Under the pieces are notes generated by a model. The model was not told the DNA's origin. It searched no databases and was given only the letters and a program-made list of their open reading frames with translations. Positions 47,997-58,275 of a stretch of DNA of 64,000 bases are shown piece by piece. Numbering within the stretch: the stretch's first letter is position 1; each line of letters starts with the position of its first letter. The translations under genes and the position numbers were made by a program. This DNA is from Methylotenera oryzisoli. GTDB lineage: Bacteria; Pseudomonadota; Gammaproteobacteria; Burkholderiales; Methylophilaceae. The stretch lies in the NCBI GenBank assembly GCA_945878695.1, contig CAMDXI010000004.1:1-64000 (forward strand), given 5' to 3'.

Positions 47997-49406
47997 CTAT
48001 TTTAGTACGGCCTGCAATCTGGCTAAGACTTCTGCTTTACCCAATATAGCCATAACCTGATCTATGCTGGGTGACTGCGCTGTGCCGGTGAGGGCCACTC
48101 GCAGCGGCATAGCCAATTTAGGAAACTTCAAGCCGTTTTTAGTAACCGCGTCATTAATGGCTTGGTGTATGGCTTCGGCCTGCCAATCGCACGCATTTAA
48201 TGCAGCGCTTAATTCAACCAGCACTGGCATGACGTCTGGCGTTAAGTGTTTCTCAACGGCGGCGGCATCCAAACTGGGTTTTTCAAAGAAATAGACTAAG
48301 CCATCAGCCAATTCGTTCAGGGTATTTACCCTTTCTTTATACAAGGCGATGCTGGCTGACAATTTAGCCGTATCAGGCGCCAACACCCCTCTTAGTGCCA
48401 AACGCTGCAATTGGTCTGCCAGCAAGGCAGTTGGCTCAGCTTGCTTAATGTAATGGGCATTGAGCCAATTGAGTTTTTCGGTATTAAATTGTGCGGCCGA
48501 TGGGGTAATGTGATCCAAATCAAACCAGGCAGCAAATTGCTGCTTGCTGAACACCTCTTCGTCGCCATGACTCCAACCTAGCCTAGCCAAGTAATTGATA
48601 ACCGCCTCTGGCAAATAGCCGTCTTCATGGTACTGCATGACGCTAACCGCCCCATGCCGCTTGGATAGCTTTTGCCCATCGCCGCCTAATATCATGGATA
48701 AGTGAGCGTATTGCGGCACCTGTATGCTGCTGTCGATCTCGGACAAGGCACGCAACATATTGATTTGCCGCGGGGTGTTATTGACGTGATCGTCGCCGCG
48801 TATGACTTGGCTAATGCCCATGTCGCTGTCGTCCACTACCACGCAAAAATTATAGGTAGGCGTGCCATCAGCCCGAGCAATGATTAAGTCATCCAATTCG
48901 CTATTGGCAATCTCTATGCGACCTTTAACCAAGTCGTCCCATGCCACCACGCCGTCTTGCGGATTCTTAAAACGGATAACCGGGGCAATGTCAGCAGGCG
49001 GATGGGGCAATACTTTACCCGGTTCAGGACGCCATTTGCCGTCGTAGCGCGGCTTCAATTTTTGCGCCATCTGCTGTTCACGCAAAGCTTCCAATTCTTC
49101 CTTGCTGCTGTAACAATAATAGGCACTGCCTGCTGCCAACATGCTTTGTATGACGATTTTGTAGCGGTCCATACGCTGCATTTGATAAAACGGGCCTTGG
49201 TCGTAATCCAAACCCAGCCATTGCATGCCGTCCAATATAGCCTGCACGGCTTCTGGCGTGCTGCGTGCCACATCGGTGTCTTCAATACGCAAGATAAACT
49301 CACCACCGTGCTTCTTGGCATAGGCCCAAGAAAATAAGGCGGTACGTGCACCGCCTATGTGTAAGAAACCGGTTGGGCTGGGAGCAAATCGTGTACGAAC
49401 GGTCAT
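47997..49406 (-). CDS. gltX: Glutamyl-tRNA synthetase
   Basis: Charges tRNA-Glu (class I synthetase). The 469-residue protein has RFAPSPTGFLHIGGARTALF with the HIGH signature, the RIEDTD segment, VIRGDDHVNNTPRQ and the KMSKS variant KLSKRHGA. The C-terminal anticodon domain follows with the usual length. The frame is open to a TTG at 49412, but the ATG at 49406 gives the common MTVRTRFAPSPTG start. No zinc-type motif is obvious. Confidence 0.97.
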   Translation of the reverse strand: MTVRTRFAPSPTGFLHIGGARTALFSWAYAKKHGGEFILRIEDTDVARSTPEAVQAILDGMQWLGLDYDQGPFYQMQRMDRYKIVIQSMLAAGSAYYCYSSKEELEALREQQMAQKLKPRYDGKWRPEPGKVLPHPPADIAPVIRFKNPQDGVVAWDDLVKGRIEIANSELDDLIIARADGTPTYNFCVVVDDSDMGISQVIRGDDHVNNTPRQINMLRALSEIDSSIQVPQYAHLSMILGGDGQKLSKRHGAVSVMQYHEDGYLPEAVINYLARLGWSHGDEEVFSKQQFAAWFDLDHITPSAAQFNTEKLNWLNAHYIKQAEPTALLADQLQRLALRGVLAPDTAKLSASIALYKERVNTLNELADGLVYFFEKPSLDAAAVEKHLTPDVMPVLVELSAALNACDWQAEAIHQAINDAVTKNGLKFPKLAMPLRVALTGTAQSPSIDQVMAILGKAEVLARLQAVLK

Positions 49407-49478
49407 AGTCAATCAGGCATTAAAAATAATGCGTCATTTTACCATGGGCTAGCCCGTCACTGGCGACTTATGCGTAAC

Positions 49479-50894
49479 TTAGTTGGCGGCCTGCCAACCA
49501 CCGCCTAAGGCTTTAAATAGGGCTACCGTGGCTTGCAACCTAGCCTCACGCGCTTGCACAAAACTCAGTTCAGCTGCGTGAAAAACCCGCTGCGCATCAA
49601 GCACATCCAGGTAGGCCGAATAACCCGACTGATAGCGACGCATGGCAATGTCTAAGGCTTTTTTGGCTGCCACTTGGCTGTCGCTCAAGGCCGATTCCCG
49701 CTCGGCATTTTGCCGCACGGCCACCAAGGCGTCGTTCACCTCGGTGAATGCGGTTTGTATGACACGCTCGTAATTGGCTAATACTTGCTTTTGCTGCGCA
49801 CTGGCTTGATCCACTTGCGCGCCGCGCTTACCCGAATCAAAAATAGGCAGATTTAAATTCAAGCCCCCAGTCCAAATACGCGACGAGGCTTTTAGCACAT
49901 CACTTAATGCCAGGCTCTCGCCACCAAAAGCAGCGGTTAAGGATATGCTGGGGTACAAAGCGGCTTTGGCCACCCCTATGTTGGCGTTGGCTGAAATCAG
50001 CTGTTGCTCGGCTAAGCGCACATCCGGCCTAGCCTCAAGCAAACTTGACGGCAAGCCAACAGGTGGCGTGGGTGGGTGCGACAAACCTGGTTGCGCCAAT
50101 GCTGGAATACTTAATTCCAGATTGCCGCTTAAGCTGGCCAATTGATGCAAGGTTTGTGCTCTTAGCTTCGCCAATTCCGCCAATTGGGCTTTTAGGCTGG
50201 CACTGGCAGCTTCCGCTTGATGCAAATCTAAGCCGGAGGCCACGCCACCTTCAAGGCGCCGGCGGGTTAGGGTTAAGCTGGCTTCGCGGGTTTTTAAGCT
50301 GGCAAGCGCAATTGCCGTTTGTGCATCCAAGCTGCGCAAGACCCAATACTGCTGGGTGATCATGCCGGTTAGCGACAAATCCACGGTGGCTTTGGCGTAA
50401 TGGCCGGCTAAAGCCTGAGCTCGCGCCGACTCTTTTGCGCGACGTAATTTTCCCCAAAAGTCTAATTCAAAAGACGTGCCAATTTGCGTATTGAAATTAT
50501 TGCGCGGGTTTTCAGCAAACACCGGAAAAGGACCGGATTCGGTTACGCGCGTCCTGGTCGCCCGGCCATCTAAATTAAGGCTAGGGAAAGTCTCCGCTCC
50601 GACTTCGCGGGCCGCCGCCTCGACTTCCTCTATGCGCGCAACCGCTTGTTTGATATCCGCATTATTTTGCAGAGCTTGGTGGATTAAATCATTAAGCGTG
50701 GCATCTTGGTACAAGGTCCACCATGAAGCACTGATGGCCGTGCTGGCAGCAACGGCATCAGACTGATTGTAGGCACTAGGCAAAGCCACATTCGGGCGTT
50801 GGTAGTCCAAACCCAATGGCGCACAGGCGCTGATCAGCAACAGCAATGGGGCAACAAAAACCCGAGCTACCCTACTAACTTGAATGGCTATCAT
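49479..50894 (-). CDS. RND efflux outer membrane factor (NodT type lipoprotein)
   Basis: A 471-residue TolC/OprM-like channel. A lipoprotein signal (APLLLLISAC) is followed by two outer-membrane-efflux repeats rich in heptads: NNADIKQAVARIEEVEAAAREV and ARPDVRLAEQQLISANANIGVAKAALYPSISLTAAFG. It ends the MFP-RND-OMF operon; its ATG overlaps the pump stop by 4 bp. Together the three form a full envelope-spanning exporter. Confidence 0.94.
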   Translation of the reverse strand: MIAIQVSRVARVFVAPLLLLISACAPLGLDYQRPNVALPSAYNQSDAVAASTAISASWWTLYQDATLNDLIHQALQNNADIKQAVARIEEVEAAAREVGAETFPSLNLDGRATRTRVTESGPFPVFAENPRNNFNTQIGTSFELDFWGKLRRAKESARAQALAGHYAKATVDLSLTGMITQQYWVLRSLDAQTAIALASLKTREASLTLTRRRLEGGVASGLDLHQAEAASASLKAQLAELAKLRAQTLHQLASLSGNLELSIPALAQPGLSHPPTPPVGLPSSLLEARPDVRLAEQQLISANANIGVAKAALYPSISLTAAFGGESLALSDVLKASSRIWTGGLNLNLPIFDSGKRGAQVDQASAQQKQVLANYERVIQTAFTEVNDALVAVRQNAERESALSDSQVAAKKALDIAMRRYQSGYSAYLDVLDAQRVFHAAELSFVQAREARLQATVALFKALGGGWQAAN

Positions 50895-53800
50895 GGGGTT
50901 TCCTTAGCACTGACTTGCGATTCCAACTGGCCATGGTGCCGAATGTGCTTACCACTTAACCAAGTAAAGAACAGTGGAATAAAAATAGTCGCGACAAAGG
51001 TAGCCAATAGCATGCCACCAAACACGCCGGTGCCCATGGAACGCCTTGCCGCCGCACCGGCGCCGGATGCCACCACCAAAGGCACGATGCCCAAGACAAA
51101 TGCCATGGATGTCATGACGATAGGCCTAAATCGCAAGCGGGCCGCTTCTAAGGCCGCTTCAGCAACCGGCATACCCTGCTCCATTTTCTGACTGGCAAAC
51201 TCGACAATCAAAATGGCATTTTTTGCCGCCAAGCCTATCAAGGTAATGAGGCCTATTTGGAAGTAGATGTCATTAGGCATACCACGTAATAACACGGCTA
51301 GAAATGCGCCAGCCAAGGCAAACGGCACGGCCATGATAACGGCCAAGGGCAGCGCCCATGTTTCAAACTGCGCCGCCAATATCAAGAACACCATGATGAT
51401 GGCAAAGCCAAAGGCGAATACGGCGGCTGAACCGGTGCGTTTTTCCTGATAAGCCTGCGCGGTCCAAGCAATTTGGTAACCGTCAGGCAGATTGCTGGCC
51501 GCAATCCGCTCCACTGCCTTAATGGCATCGCCTGAGCTCACACCCGGCGCGCCGGCGCCAAACACCTTAGCCGACAACAAGCCGTTGTAACGCTCTAACT
51601 GTTCCGCCCCAACCCGGTTGCTCACCTTGCTTAAAGCCGACAAGGGGATCATGTTGCCATTGGGCGCGCTAGCGCTAGGCTGACTGCGCACGTAGACCTT
51701 ACCTAAGTCTTCCGCCTGCATTCTAAATTGCGCCTCGGCCTGCAACTGCACGCGGTAGGTACGGCCATTTTTATTAAAATCGTTGACATAATAGGAGCCC
51801 ATGGTGCTTTGCAAGGTGGTGTAGATATCGGCAATGCGCACCCCTTGCGAGATGGCTTTGGCTTCGTCCACTTCTATGAGCAATTGCGGCACGGTAGGCC
51901 GGAAAAAGGTTTTAGGTGGGGTCAAATTAGGGTCTTTGCCCATGGCCTCCATTAAATTATTCATCACTGCGGCCAACTTAATGGGGTCGGTATCGCGCTG
52001 ACTTTGCACGTACACCTCAAACCCTGCCGCGGTGCCCAAACCCCTAATGGCCGGCGGGTTAACAGCAAATGCCAACCCATCGGGCTGACTCATGCCTATG
52101 CCAAACAGCTTGCCGACAATTTGATCGGCGCTGGTTTCACGTAGGCTCCAATCCTTGAGTCGCACAAACATGGTGGCGGCGTTGGTTTTATTGGCGCCAG
52201 TGAGCAATTCCAAGCCGTTTACGGCAAATTCATGGGCCACGGCTGGGTCGAGGGCAATCGCCGAACGGATGGCTTCCGTGGTTTTAGTAGTCCGGCTCAA
52301 TGTCGCGCCATCTGGCATCACCACTATGGTCACCACGTAGCCTTGGTCTTCTGCCGGCACAAAACTACCGGGCACTTTCATGAACAACACCACGCAGGCC
52401 AGCACTATGCCGACAAAGGCCAAGCCACCTATGATTTTATGCTTGAGGGTTAGGGCCACGGTGTGGGTGTAAAAACTCGAAAAGCGACTAAAGCCCCTAT
52501 TAAAAGCTTGAAAGAAGCGATTTTCAGCGTGATTTTTCTGCAATATCATGGCGCACAATGCCGGGGTGAGGGTTAACGCCACCACCCCCGATATCACCAC
52601 GGCAATCGCCACGGTCACGGCGAACTGCCGATACAGCTCACCGGCAATGCCACCTTGAAAAGCCACGGGCACAAACACCGCACACAACACCAAAACAATG
52701 GCGACAACAGCGGCCGAAACCTGCCGTATGGATTTAATGGCCGCCGGCAAGGGCGCTAAATTTTCTTCGCGCATGAGGCGTTCGGTGTTTTCCAGCACCA
52801 CAATCGCGTCGTCCACCACTATGCCTATGGCCAGTATCATGGCAAACAAGGTGAGTAAATTAATGGAAAAGCCAAACAGGTATAAACCGGCAAAGGTACC
52901 GATTAAGGAAATCGGCACAGCAATGATGGGAATCAGGGTGGCGCGCCAACTTTGCAGGAACAAGAAAACCACCAAGACCACCAAGACCAAGGCTTCAGCA
53001 AAGGTTTTAAACACCTCTTCTATGGTGGCTTTAACGAAATCGCTGGTGTCATAAGGGATGGTGTAAACCATGCCAGCCGGGAAACGGCCGGTTAACTCCG
53101 CCATTTTAGCTTTGATGCCTTGCGCCGTGTCCAAGGCATTGGCACCCGTTTGTAAAAAGATAGGAATGGCCACACCGGCTTGACCGTCCAGCGCAGAAGT
53201 GACGTTGTAACTTTGTGCACCCAATTCAACGCGGGCCACGTCTTTTAAATACAGCAGACCACGCGGGCCATCGGCCCGAATAATAATGTTGCCAAACTCA
53301 GCAGGATCAAGCAAACGGCCTTTAGCACTGACCGTGTAAACCAATTGCTGGGAACTGGGGGCCGGCTCTTGGCCTATTTTGCCGGCCGCGTATTGGTTGT
53401 TTTGTGCAGCAATGGCTGCCGCGACATCGCTGGAACTGACCCCCAACTGCGCCATGCGGTCGGGGCGCAACCAGATACGCATGGCGTAATCTTGCCCGCC
53501 AAATATCAAGGCGTCGCCCACGCCTTTCACCCGCTTTAATTCATCCAAGACATTCAAAGTGGCGTAATTGCTCAGGTACAACCTATCGTGCTTGGCGTCT
53601 TTAGAAGTCAACATCACCACCAGCAAGATGTCATTGGATTTCTTCTGCACAATCAAACCGTTGCGCCTCACGTCATCGGGCAACCTTGGGGTGGCAATGT
53701 TGACGCGATTGCTGACATTAAAGGTCGCCTGATCGACATTGGTGCCCACCTCAAAGGTGGCCGTGATCACCAAGGTGCCACTGGAGTCGGCGCTGGAATT

Positions 53801-54034
53801 GAAATACAAGAGGTTGTCTACCCCGCTCAATTGCTCCTCGATCGGGCCGGCCACGGTTTTGGCTAAGGTGTCGGCACTCGCGCCTGGGTAGCTGGCAGTG
53901 ATGGTGACCGTTGGGGGAGCAATTTGCGGGTACTGTGCGATGGGTAACTTAAAGGCGGCGGCCAAGCCAGCCAGCACAATAATAATGGACAGCACGGAGG
54001 CGAAAATCGGCCTGGTGATAAAAAACTTGGTCAT
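50891..54034 (-). CDS. RND multidrug efflux pump (HAE1 type, AcrB-like)
   Basis: A 1047-residue inner-membrane antiporter that ejects hydrophobic compounds using the proton gradient. It has 12 membrane helices in the usual 1+5, 1+5 pattern, the helix-4 motif AIGIVVDDAIVVLENTERLM with the proton-relay aspartates, the lysine of GLAAKNAILIVEFA in helix 10, and the pore segment GVDNLLYFNSSADS. The length and start (MTKFFITRPIFASVL) match AcrB/MexB. Substrates cannot be read from the sequence. It lies 9 bp after the adaptor gene. Confidence 0.96.
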   Translation of the reverse strand: MTKFFITRPIFASVLSIIIVLAGLAAAFKLPIAQYPQIAPPTVTITASYPGASADTLAKTVAGPIEEQLSGVDNLLYFNSSADSSGTLVITATFEVGTNVDQATFNVSNRVNIATPRLPDDVRRNGLIVQKKSNDILLVVMLTSKDAKHDRLYLSNYATLNVLDELKRVKGVGDALIFGGQDYAMRIWLRPDRMAQLGVSSSDVAAAIAAQNNQYAAGKIGQEPAPSSQQLVYTVSAKGRLLDPAEFGNIIIRADGPRGLLYLKDVARVELGAQSYNVTSALDGQAGVAIPIFLQTGANALDTAQGIKAKMAELTGRFPAGMVYTIPYDTSDFVKATIEEVFKTFAEALVLVVLVVFLFLQSWRATLIPIIAVPISLIGTFAGLYLFGFSINLLTLFAMILAIGIVVDDAIVVLENTERLMREENLAPLPAAIKSIRQVSAAVVAIVLVLCAVFVPVAFQGGIAGELYRQFAVTVAIAVVISGVVALTLTPALCAMILQKNHAENRFFQAFNRGFSRFSSFYTHTVALTLKHKIIGGLAFVGIVLACVVLFMKVPGSFVPAEDQGYVVTIVVMPDGATLSRTTKTTEAIRSAIALDPAVAHEFAVNGLELLTGANKTNAATMFVRLKDWSLRETSADQIVGKLFGIGMSQPDGLAFAVNPPAIRGLGTAAGFEVYVQSQRDTDPIKLAAVMNNLMEAMGKDPNLTPPKTFFRPTVPQLLIEVDEAKAISQGVRIADIYTTLQSTMGSYYVNDFNKNGRTYRVQLQAEAQFRMQAEDLGKVYVRSQPSASAPNGNMIPLSALSKVSNRVGAEQLERYNGLLSAKVFGAGAPGVSSGDAIKAVERIAASNLPDGYQIAWTAQAYQEKRTGSAAVFAFGFAIIMVFLILAAQFETWALPLAVIMAVPFALAGAFLAVLLRGMPNDIYFQIGLITLIGLAAKNAILIVEFASQKMEQGMPVAEAALEAARLRFRPIVMTSMAFVLGIVPLVVASGAGAAARRSMGTGVFGGMLLATFVATIFIPLFFTWLSGKHIRHHGQLESQVSAKETP

Positions 54035-54043
54035 GGCCCTGTC

Positions 54044-55237
54044 CTATTTCGCTTTAGCCGATGATGGCGTTGCTTCTTGGTATGGATGGGGCAACACCTC
54101 GGCACCTGGGCGCATTTTGATTAAATTGTCGGCAATGACTTGCTCGCCTGCTTTTAAGCCGCTCAAGATCACCCACGATTGACCTTGCCACCCGCCCTCT
54201 ACTACAGGTCGCACGTTGGCCAATACTTTGCCTTGGGCATTTTTTTCTGCGACAAAAACAAATTTACCTTGATCGCCGGTCAACACCGCTGTTTGCGGCA
54301 ATAAAAATACACCTTTACGGCTGCCGGTGGTGACACGAACACGAACAAACTGGCCAGGCAACAAGGCCTTGTCGGCATTGGCAAAGCTGGCGCGCAATTG
54401 TTGGGTACCCAATTGCGGGTCTATGCTGCTCGCCGCAAAGTTTAACTGGCCTGTTTGTGGGTAATCTTGGCCGTTAGGTAAAATGAGATGCAATTGTTTG
54501 ACTCGGGCTGGCGACAAATAGCCACCCAATAAAGCCAATTCGCTATCGGACAAACTAAAGCGCACCCATATTGGGTTGATTTGGTAGACACGGGTTAAGA
54601 GGCTGGTGTTGGCATTCACCAAAGCGCCTTCTGATAACTCAAAGCGGCCCGCCATGCCGGCTAGCGGCGAGGTCACGGTGGTGTAGGATAAATTTAACTG
54701 CGCTTCACGCAGATTGGCCTGGTATTGCGCCAGCGCCGCTTTGGCCATGCTGTTGTCGGACCAGGCGTTGTCGGCCTCACGCTGGCTGACCGACTCGGTG
54801 GCTAACAGGCTTTTTAAGCGCTGCGCTTCTCGTTCGGTTTGTTCCACCTTAGCCTGCTGTTGCGCTAATTGCGCTTTTGCATTGCTCAAGGCAATTTGAA
54901 ACGGCACAGGGTCAATTAAAAATAACGCCTGCCCTTGCTTGATAGGCGCGCCTTCTTCAAACAGTTTCTTCAGGACGATACCGCCCACTCGCGGGCGTAT
55001 CTCCACTTCTTTTGCACCCTCGGTTTGCGCCACGGTCTCGGCCGCAATCGGCACATTGGTGGCTTGCAGCGTAATCACGCCTACCGGCATGGCAGGCATG
55101 GCCATGCCATTGGCCGCCGGCTCTTGTTTATCACAAGCGCTTAAACTCAAGCTTAGAATTAGGCAAAGGGATAAAGGCTTTATTTGGGTGCGTAAGAACG
55201 ACGTCAGCGTCACTGACGCCTGGCGGTTTAAGGTCAT
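54044..55237 (-). CDS. RND efflux periplasmic adaptor (membrane fusion protein)
   Basis: A 397-residue AcrA/MexA-like lipoprotein (ILSLSLSACDKQEP lipobox). It has the barrel/lipoyl parts (VEIRPRVGGIVLKKLFEEGAPIKQGQALFLID), a helical hairpin with QTEREAQRLKSLL and ESVSQREADNAW, the second lipoyl half LNLSYTTVTSPLAGMAG, and the membrane-proximal domain. The frame is open four codons further up, but GGAG lies six bases before the ATG at 55237. It is the first gene of the efflux operon. Confidence 0.94.
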   Translation of the reverse strand: MTLNRQASVTLTSFLRTQIKPLSLCLILSLSLSACDKQEPAANGMAMPAMPVGVITLQATNVPIAAETVAQTEGAKEVEIRPRVGGIVLKKLFEEGAPIKQGQALFLIDPVPFQIALSNAKAQLAQQQAKVEQTEREAQRLKSLLATESVSQREADNAWSDNSMAKAALAQYQANLREAQLNLSYTTVTSPLAGMAGRFELSEGALVNANTSLLTRVYQINPIWVRFSLSDSELALLGGYLSPARVKQLHLILPNGQDYPQTGQLNFAASSIDPQLGTQQLRASFANADKALLPGQFVRVRVTTGSRKGVFLLPQTAVLTGDQGKFVFVAEKNAQGKVLANVRPVVEGGWQGQSWVILSGLKAGEQVIADNLIKMRPGAEVLPHPYQEATPSSAKAK

Positions 55238-55374
55238 GCTAGACTCCATGCAGCCTGGTACGCTGCATTGTTAAATTAAAAAGTATCAAGCTTCATTCTC
55301 ACATAAAATCAAGCTAGACGCACGGCAAAAAGCTTGTTAAATGGCGATAGTGGGGCTACCATAAGGAAACATTC

Positions 55375-55713
55375 GTGCTGGGAGGCATAGTGGAAATTCA
55401 CACGGGCGAGATTTACGGTAAACAAACTGCGGCAAAATTTACCATGTATAACGTGCTAAAAGTGAGCAAAGCCATCGTCACCCTGCAAAACATAGACAAC
55501 CCCTTAAGTCTATTTGAAACCACCGCCGAAAAATTAGCCAGCTCAGGTTACGTGCGCATCAGCCAAACGCCTTACATAAACTTACAGGCCAGCACAGCCA
55601 AGAAGCGCAAAGCCGCCAAAAAACCGACGCGTTGCCCACTGACTTTTGATTTTTTAGAAGAGCGCGCAGACAGCCAACGCCCGGCAGCCATCATGCCGGA
55701 TTTATTTAATTAG
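55375..55713 (+). CDS. Unknown small protein
   Basis: An open frame of 112 codons that I do not recognise. It starts at GTG 55375 (AAGGA seven bases before) or at the GTG at 55390, which follows GGAGG. The middle looks globular ([38 protein letters not shown]), then come a basic patch ([13 protein letters not shown]) and a tail ending PDLFN. It has no signal peptide and no membrane helix. It converges on rimO with an 8-bp overlap. The codon use resembles the neighbours, which supports a real gene, but the function is open. Confidence 0.6.
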   Translation: MLGGIVEIHTGEIYGKQTAAKFTMYNVLKVSKAIVTLQNIDNPLSLFETTAEKLASSGYVRISQTPYINLQASTAKKRKAAKKPTRCPLTFDFLEERADSQRPAAIMPDLFN

Positions 55714-57046
55714 CCCGCGGTGGGCCACCACGAAGATCGTGGCCATCGGCGCTGTATATTTCCACCTCAACAAAATCACCAGGGGTCAAGCCTTCGGCAT
55801 CCTCTAGATAGACCACGCCGTCTATTTCAGGCGCGTCGGCTTTAGTGCGGCCTATGGCTGCTATGTTGCCCACCTCATCCGTGACCAACTCATCGACCAA
55901 TACCGTCTGCATGCTGCCCACTTTGCTTTGCAATTTGGCAGCACTAATGCGCTCCTGCACTTCCATAAACCGGCTCAAGCGCTCTTGCTTTAACGCCTCT
56001 GGCACTTGATCCGGCAGCGCATTAGCTGCCGCCCCGTCCACAGCAGAATAAGCAAAGCAGCCGACGCGGTCTAACTGGGCTTCCTCTAAGAAATCCAACA
56101 GCAGTTGAAAGTCGTCTTCGGTCTCGCCTGGAAAGCCGGCAATAAAGGTACTGCGCACGGTAATGTCTGGGCAGATTTCACGCCATGCCTTGATGCGTGC
56201 CAAATTATTCTCGGCATGCGCCGGACGTTTCATGGCTTTTAGTATACGTGGGCTGGCATGCTGAAACGGCACATCCAAATAAGGCAGAATTAAGCCATCC
56301 GCCATCAAGGGGATTACTTCGTCCACGTGCGGGTAAGGGTAAACGTAGTGCAAACGGGTCCACACGCCTAAATCGCTCAAACTCTGACACAGTTCGGTCA
56401 TGCGCGTTTTAACCGGTCTGCCGTTCCAAAAACCGGCGCGGTATTTGACGTCCACGCCATAAGCCGACGTGTCTTGCGATATGACTAAAATTTCCGAGAC
56501 GCCGGCATTGACTAAGTTTTCCGCTTCGTTCAAAACCTCGCCTATCGGCCTGCTGACCAAATCGCCACGCATACTGGGGATGATGCAAAAACTGCAGCGG
56601 TGGTTACAGCCTTCGGATATTTTCAAATAAGCATAATGGCTGGGCGTTAAGCGTATGCCTTGTGGTGGCACCAAATCAACAAAGGGCTCATGCAATTTAG
56701 GCAAGTTGGCGTGCACCGCCGTCATCACTTCCTCTAGCGCATGCGGGCCGGTTACGGCTAAAACACTAGGGTGAGCCGCTTCCACCACGCCTTTTTTAGC
56801 GCCCAAACAACCGGTCACGATGACCTTGCCGTTCTTCGCTATGGCTTCACCAATGGCATCCAGCGATTCTTCCACCGCGCTATCAATAAACCCGCAGGTG
56901 TTGACCACCACCAAATCGGCCTCTTCGTAGCTGGAGGAAATAGCATAGCCTTCTGCACGTAATTGGGTGAGAATACGCTCTGCATCGGAGCCGGCTTTCG
57001 GGCAACCGAGTGAAACGAAGCCGACCTTAGGATTGGATAAACTCAT
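55706..57046 (-). CDS. rimO: Ribosomal protein S12 methylthiotransferase
   Basis: Radical SAM enzyme that adds a methylthio group to the S12 aspartate at the decoding site. The 446-residue protein has the MTTase domain ([38 protein letters not shown]) with the cluster cysteines, the radical SAM motif [11 protein letters not shown] and a C-terminal TRAM domain. The frame is open to a GTG at 57052; ATG 57046 with AGGTA before it is preferred. The first motif reads [10 protein letters not shown] where many family members have GCPKALVDSE. Confidence 0.95.
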   Translation of the reverse strand: MSLSNPKVGFVSLGCPKAGSDAERILTQLRAEGYAISSSYEEADLVVVNTCGFIDSAVEESLDAIGEAIAKNGKVIVTGCLGAKKGVVEAAHPSVLAVTGPHALEEVMTAVHANLPKLHEPFVDLVPPQGIRLTPSHYAYLKISEGCNHRCSFCIIPSMRGDLVSRPIGEVLNEAENLVNAGVSEILVISQDTSAYGVDVKYRAGFWNGRPVKTRMTELCQSLSDLGVWTRLHYVYPYPHVDEVIPLMADGLILPYLDVPFQHASPRILKAMKRPAHAENNLARIKAWREICPDITVRSTFIAGFPGETEDDFQLLLDFLEEAQLDRVGCFAYSAVDGAAANALPDQVPEALKQERLSRFMEVQERISAAKLQSKVGSMQTVLVDELVTDEVGNIAAIGRTKADAPEIDGVVYLEDAEGLTPGDFVEVEIYSADGHDLRGGPPRAN

Positions 57047-57080
57047 GAACACTTACCTATCGTTAATTTAAATTTAATTT

Positions 57081-57308
57081 ATGTACATCATTGCCATCGC
57101 TTGGCTATACCTTGTTACCTTAATGGCCGCCACCGAAGCCAACATCATGGCCGGCTTGCTGACCTTTTTCTTTTACGGCCTCATGCCTTGCGCCTTGCTG
57201 TTGTGGTTACTAGGCGTCAAACACCGACGGCACATGCAAGCCAAAAAGGCCTTACTCCAAGACGACGTGAGCGACCCAAATGGTGGCGACACCAATCGAA
57301 ATGAGTAA
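57081..57308 (+). CDS. Small two-helix membrane protein
   Basis: A 75-residue protein with two hydrophobic helices (MYIIAIAWLYLVTLMAATEA and LLTFFFYGLMPCALLLWLL) and a charged, hydrophilic tail (KHRRHMQAKKALLQDDV). Similar short proteins are common in Betaproteobacteria; the role is unknown. It starts 34 bp after rimO on the opposite strand. The last 57 bases overlap the convergent ZIP transporter gene. Confidence 0.72.
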   Translation: MYIIAIAWLYLVTLMAATEANIMAGLLTFFFYGLMPCALLLWLLGVKHRRHMQAKKALLQDDVSDPNGGDTNRNE

Positions 57309-58175
57309 AATTTGCGCCAACGTGGCTTTCAGTTCGGTGCGCTTGTGCAAACCTGGAATCAAATCGGCCACTGCCACATAAAGCAAGCTGGATGCCGCCA
57401 AGGCTAATATGATGGGCACCCAGCTTTGCACGTATTGCAAGGCATAATAGGCCATCAACCCCCCGACTAAGGTCGCCACACTGGACACCAAATTAAAAAT
57501 TAAGGCTTGTTTTTTGCTGTAGCCGGAATGCAGCAAAATTAAAAAATCCCCTACTTCCTGTGGAATTTCATGGGCAATAATGGCCAAAGCCGTCACCACA
57601 CCCAATTTAATGTCGGCGGTAAAGGCTGCGGCAATCAAAATGCCGTCTATGAAATTATGAAAGGTGTCGCCTATCATGATCATCAAGCCACTGCGGCCAC
57701 TGTCGTGGCTGTGCAGATGGCCATGACTGAGCAAGGCAGAGGCCGGAGCTTGCGGCGCAACCGCCTTGTATTTCGCACCCGCGTTTGGCGTGTTTAGTTG
57801 TGCAATATTGGTTTGCGTGGCATTAAGCCCATGGCCAGATGGGCAATCCTGCTCACTGTGCAGGGCGTGCACTTCGCAGTGATCACCGTGACAATGCCGC
57901 CATATCACCAATTTTTCCAATACAAAAAACAGCAACAAACCCAGCAGCAAGGTGGCCGATACCGTTTCCACGTTGCCAGCCAGACTAAAGGCATGCGGTA
58001 AGATTTCTAAAAAAACCGCTCCCAGCATGGCGCCTATGGCATAACTGACCAACATGGGCACCCAAGTTGGGCGCAAACTAAGAGCGAACAAAGCCGCCAG
58101 CGCCACGCTAAGTAGGCCACCTAAAAAAGTGAAGCCGACGATGTAACTCAAGCTAGTGTAATCAGAAAAATGCAT
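57252..58175 (-). CDS. ZIP family metal transporter
   Basis: A 307-residue inner-membrane carrier for zinc and perhaps other divalent metals. Eight membrane helices are expected. The metal-path motifs are in helix 4 (HNFIDGILIAAAF) and helix 5 (HEIPQEVGDFLILL), and a histidine/cysteine-rich loop lies between helices 3 and 4 (HCHGDHCEVHALHSEQDC and HGHLHSHDSGRS). The HEIPQEVGDF motif is of the LIV-1-like branch. No zinc regulator gene is nearby. Confidence 0.92.
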   Translation of the reverse strand: MHFSDYTSLSYIVGFTFLGGLLSVALAALFALSLRPTWVPMLVSYAIGAMLGAVFLEILPHAFSLAGNVETVSATLLLGLLLFFVLEKLVIWRHCHGDHCEVHALHSEQDCPSGHGLNATQTNIAQLNTPNAGAKYKAVAPQAPASALLSHGHLHSHDSGRSGLMIMIGDTFHNFIDGILIAAAFTADIKLGVVTALAIIAHEIPQEVGDFLILLHSGYSKKQALIFNLVSSVATLVGGLMAYYALQYVQSWVPIILALAASSLLYVAVADLIPGLHKRTELKATLAQILLISIGVATIWVAHVVLE

Positions 58176-58275
58176 GGGCTAATAACCAGTATTAAAAACT
58201 AGGCACAAACGGCGCTAGCATGGTCGCATTATAGTTTAGAAATGCCGGCTTCACTGCGCAAATTACAAGGAGCAA

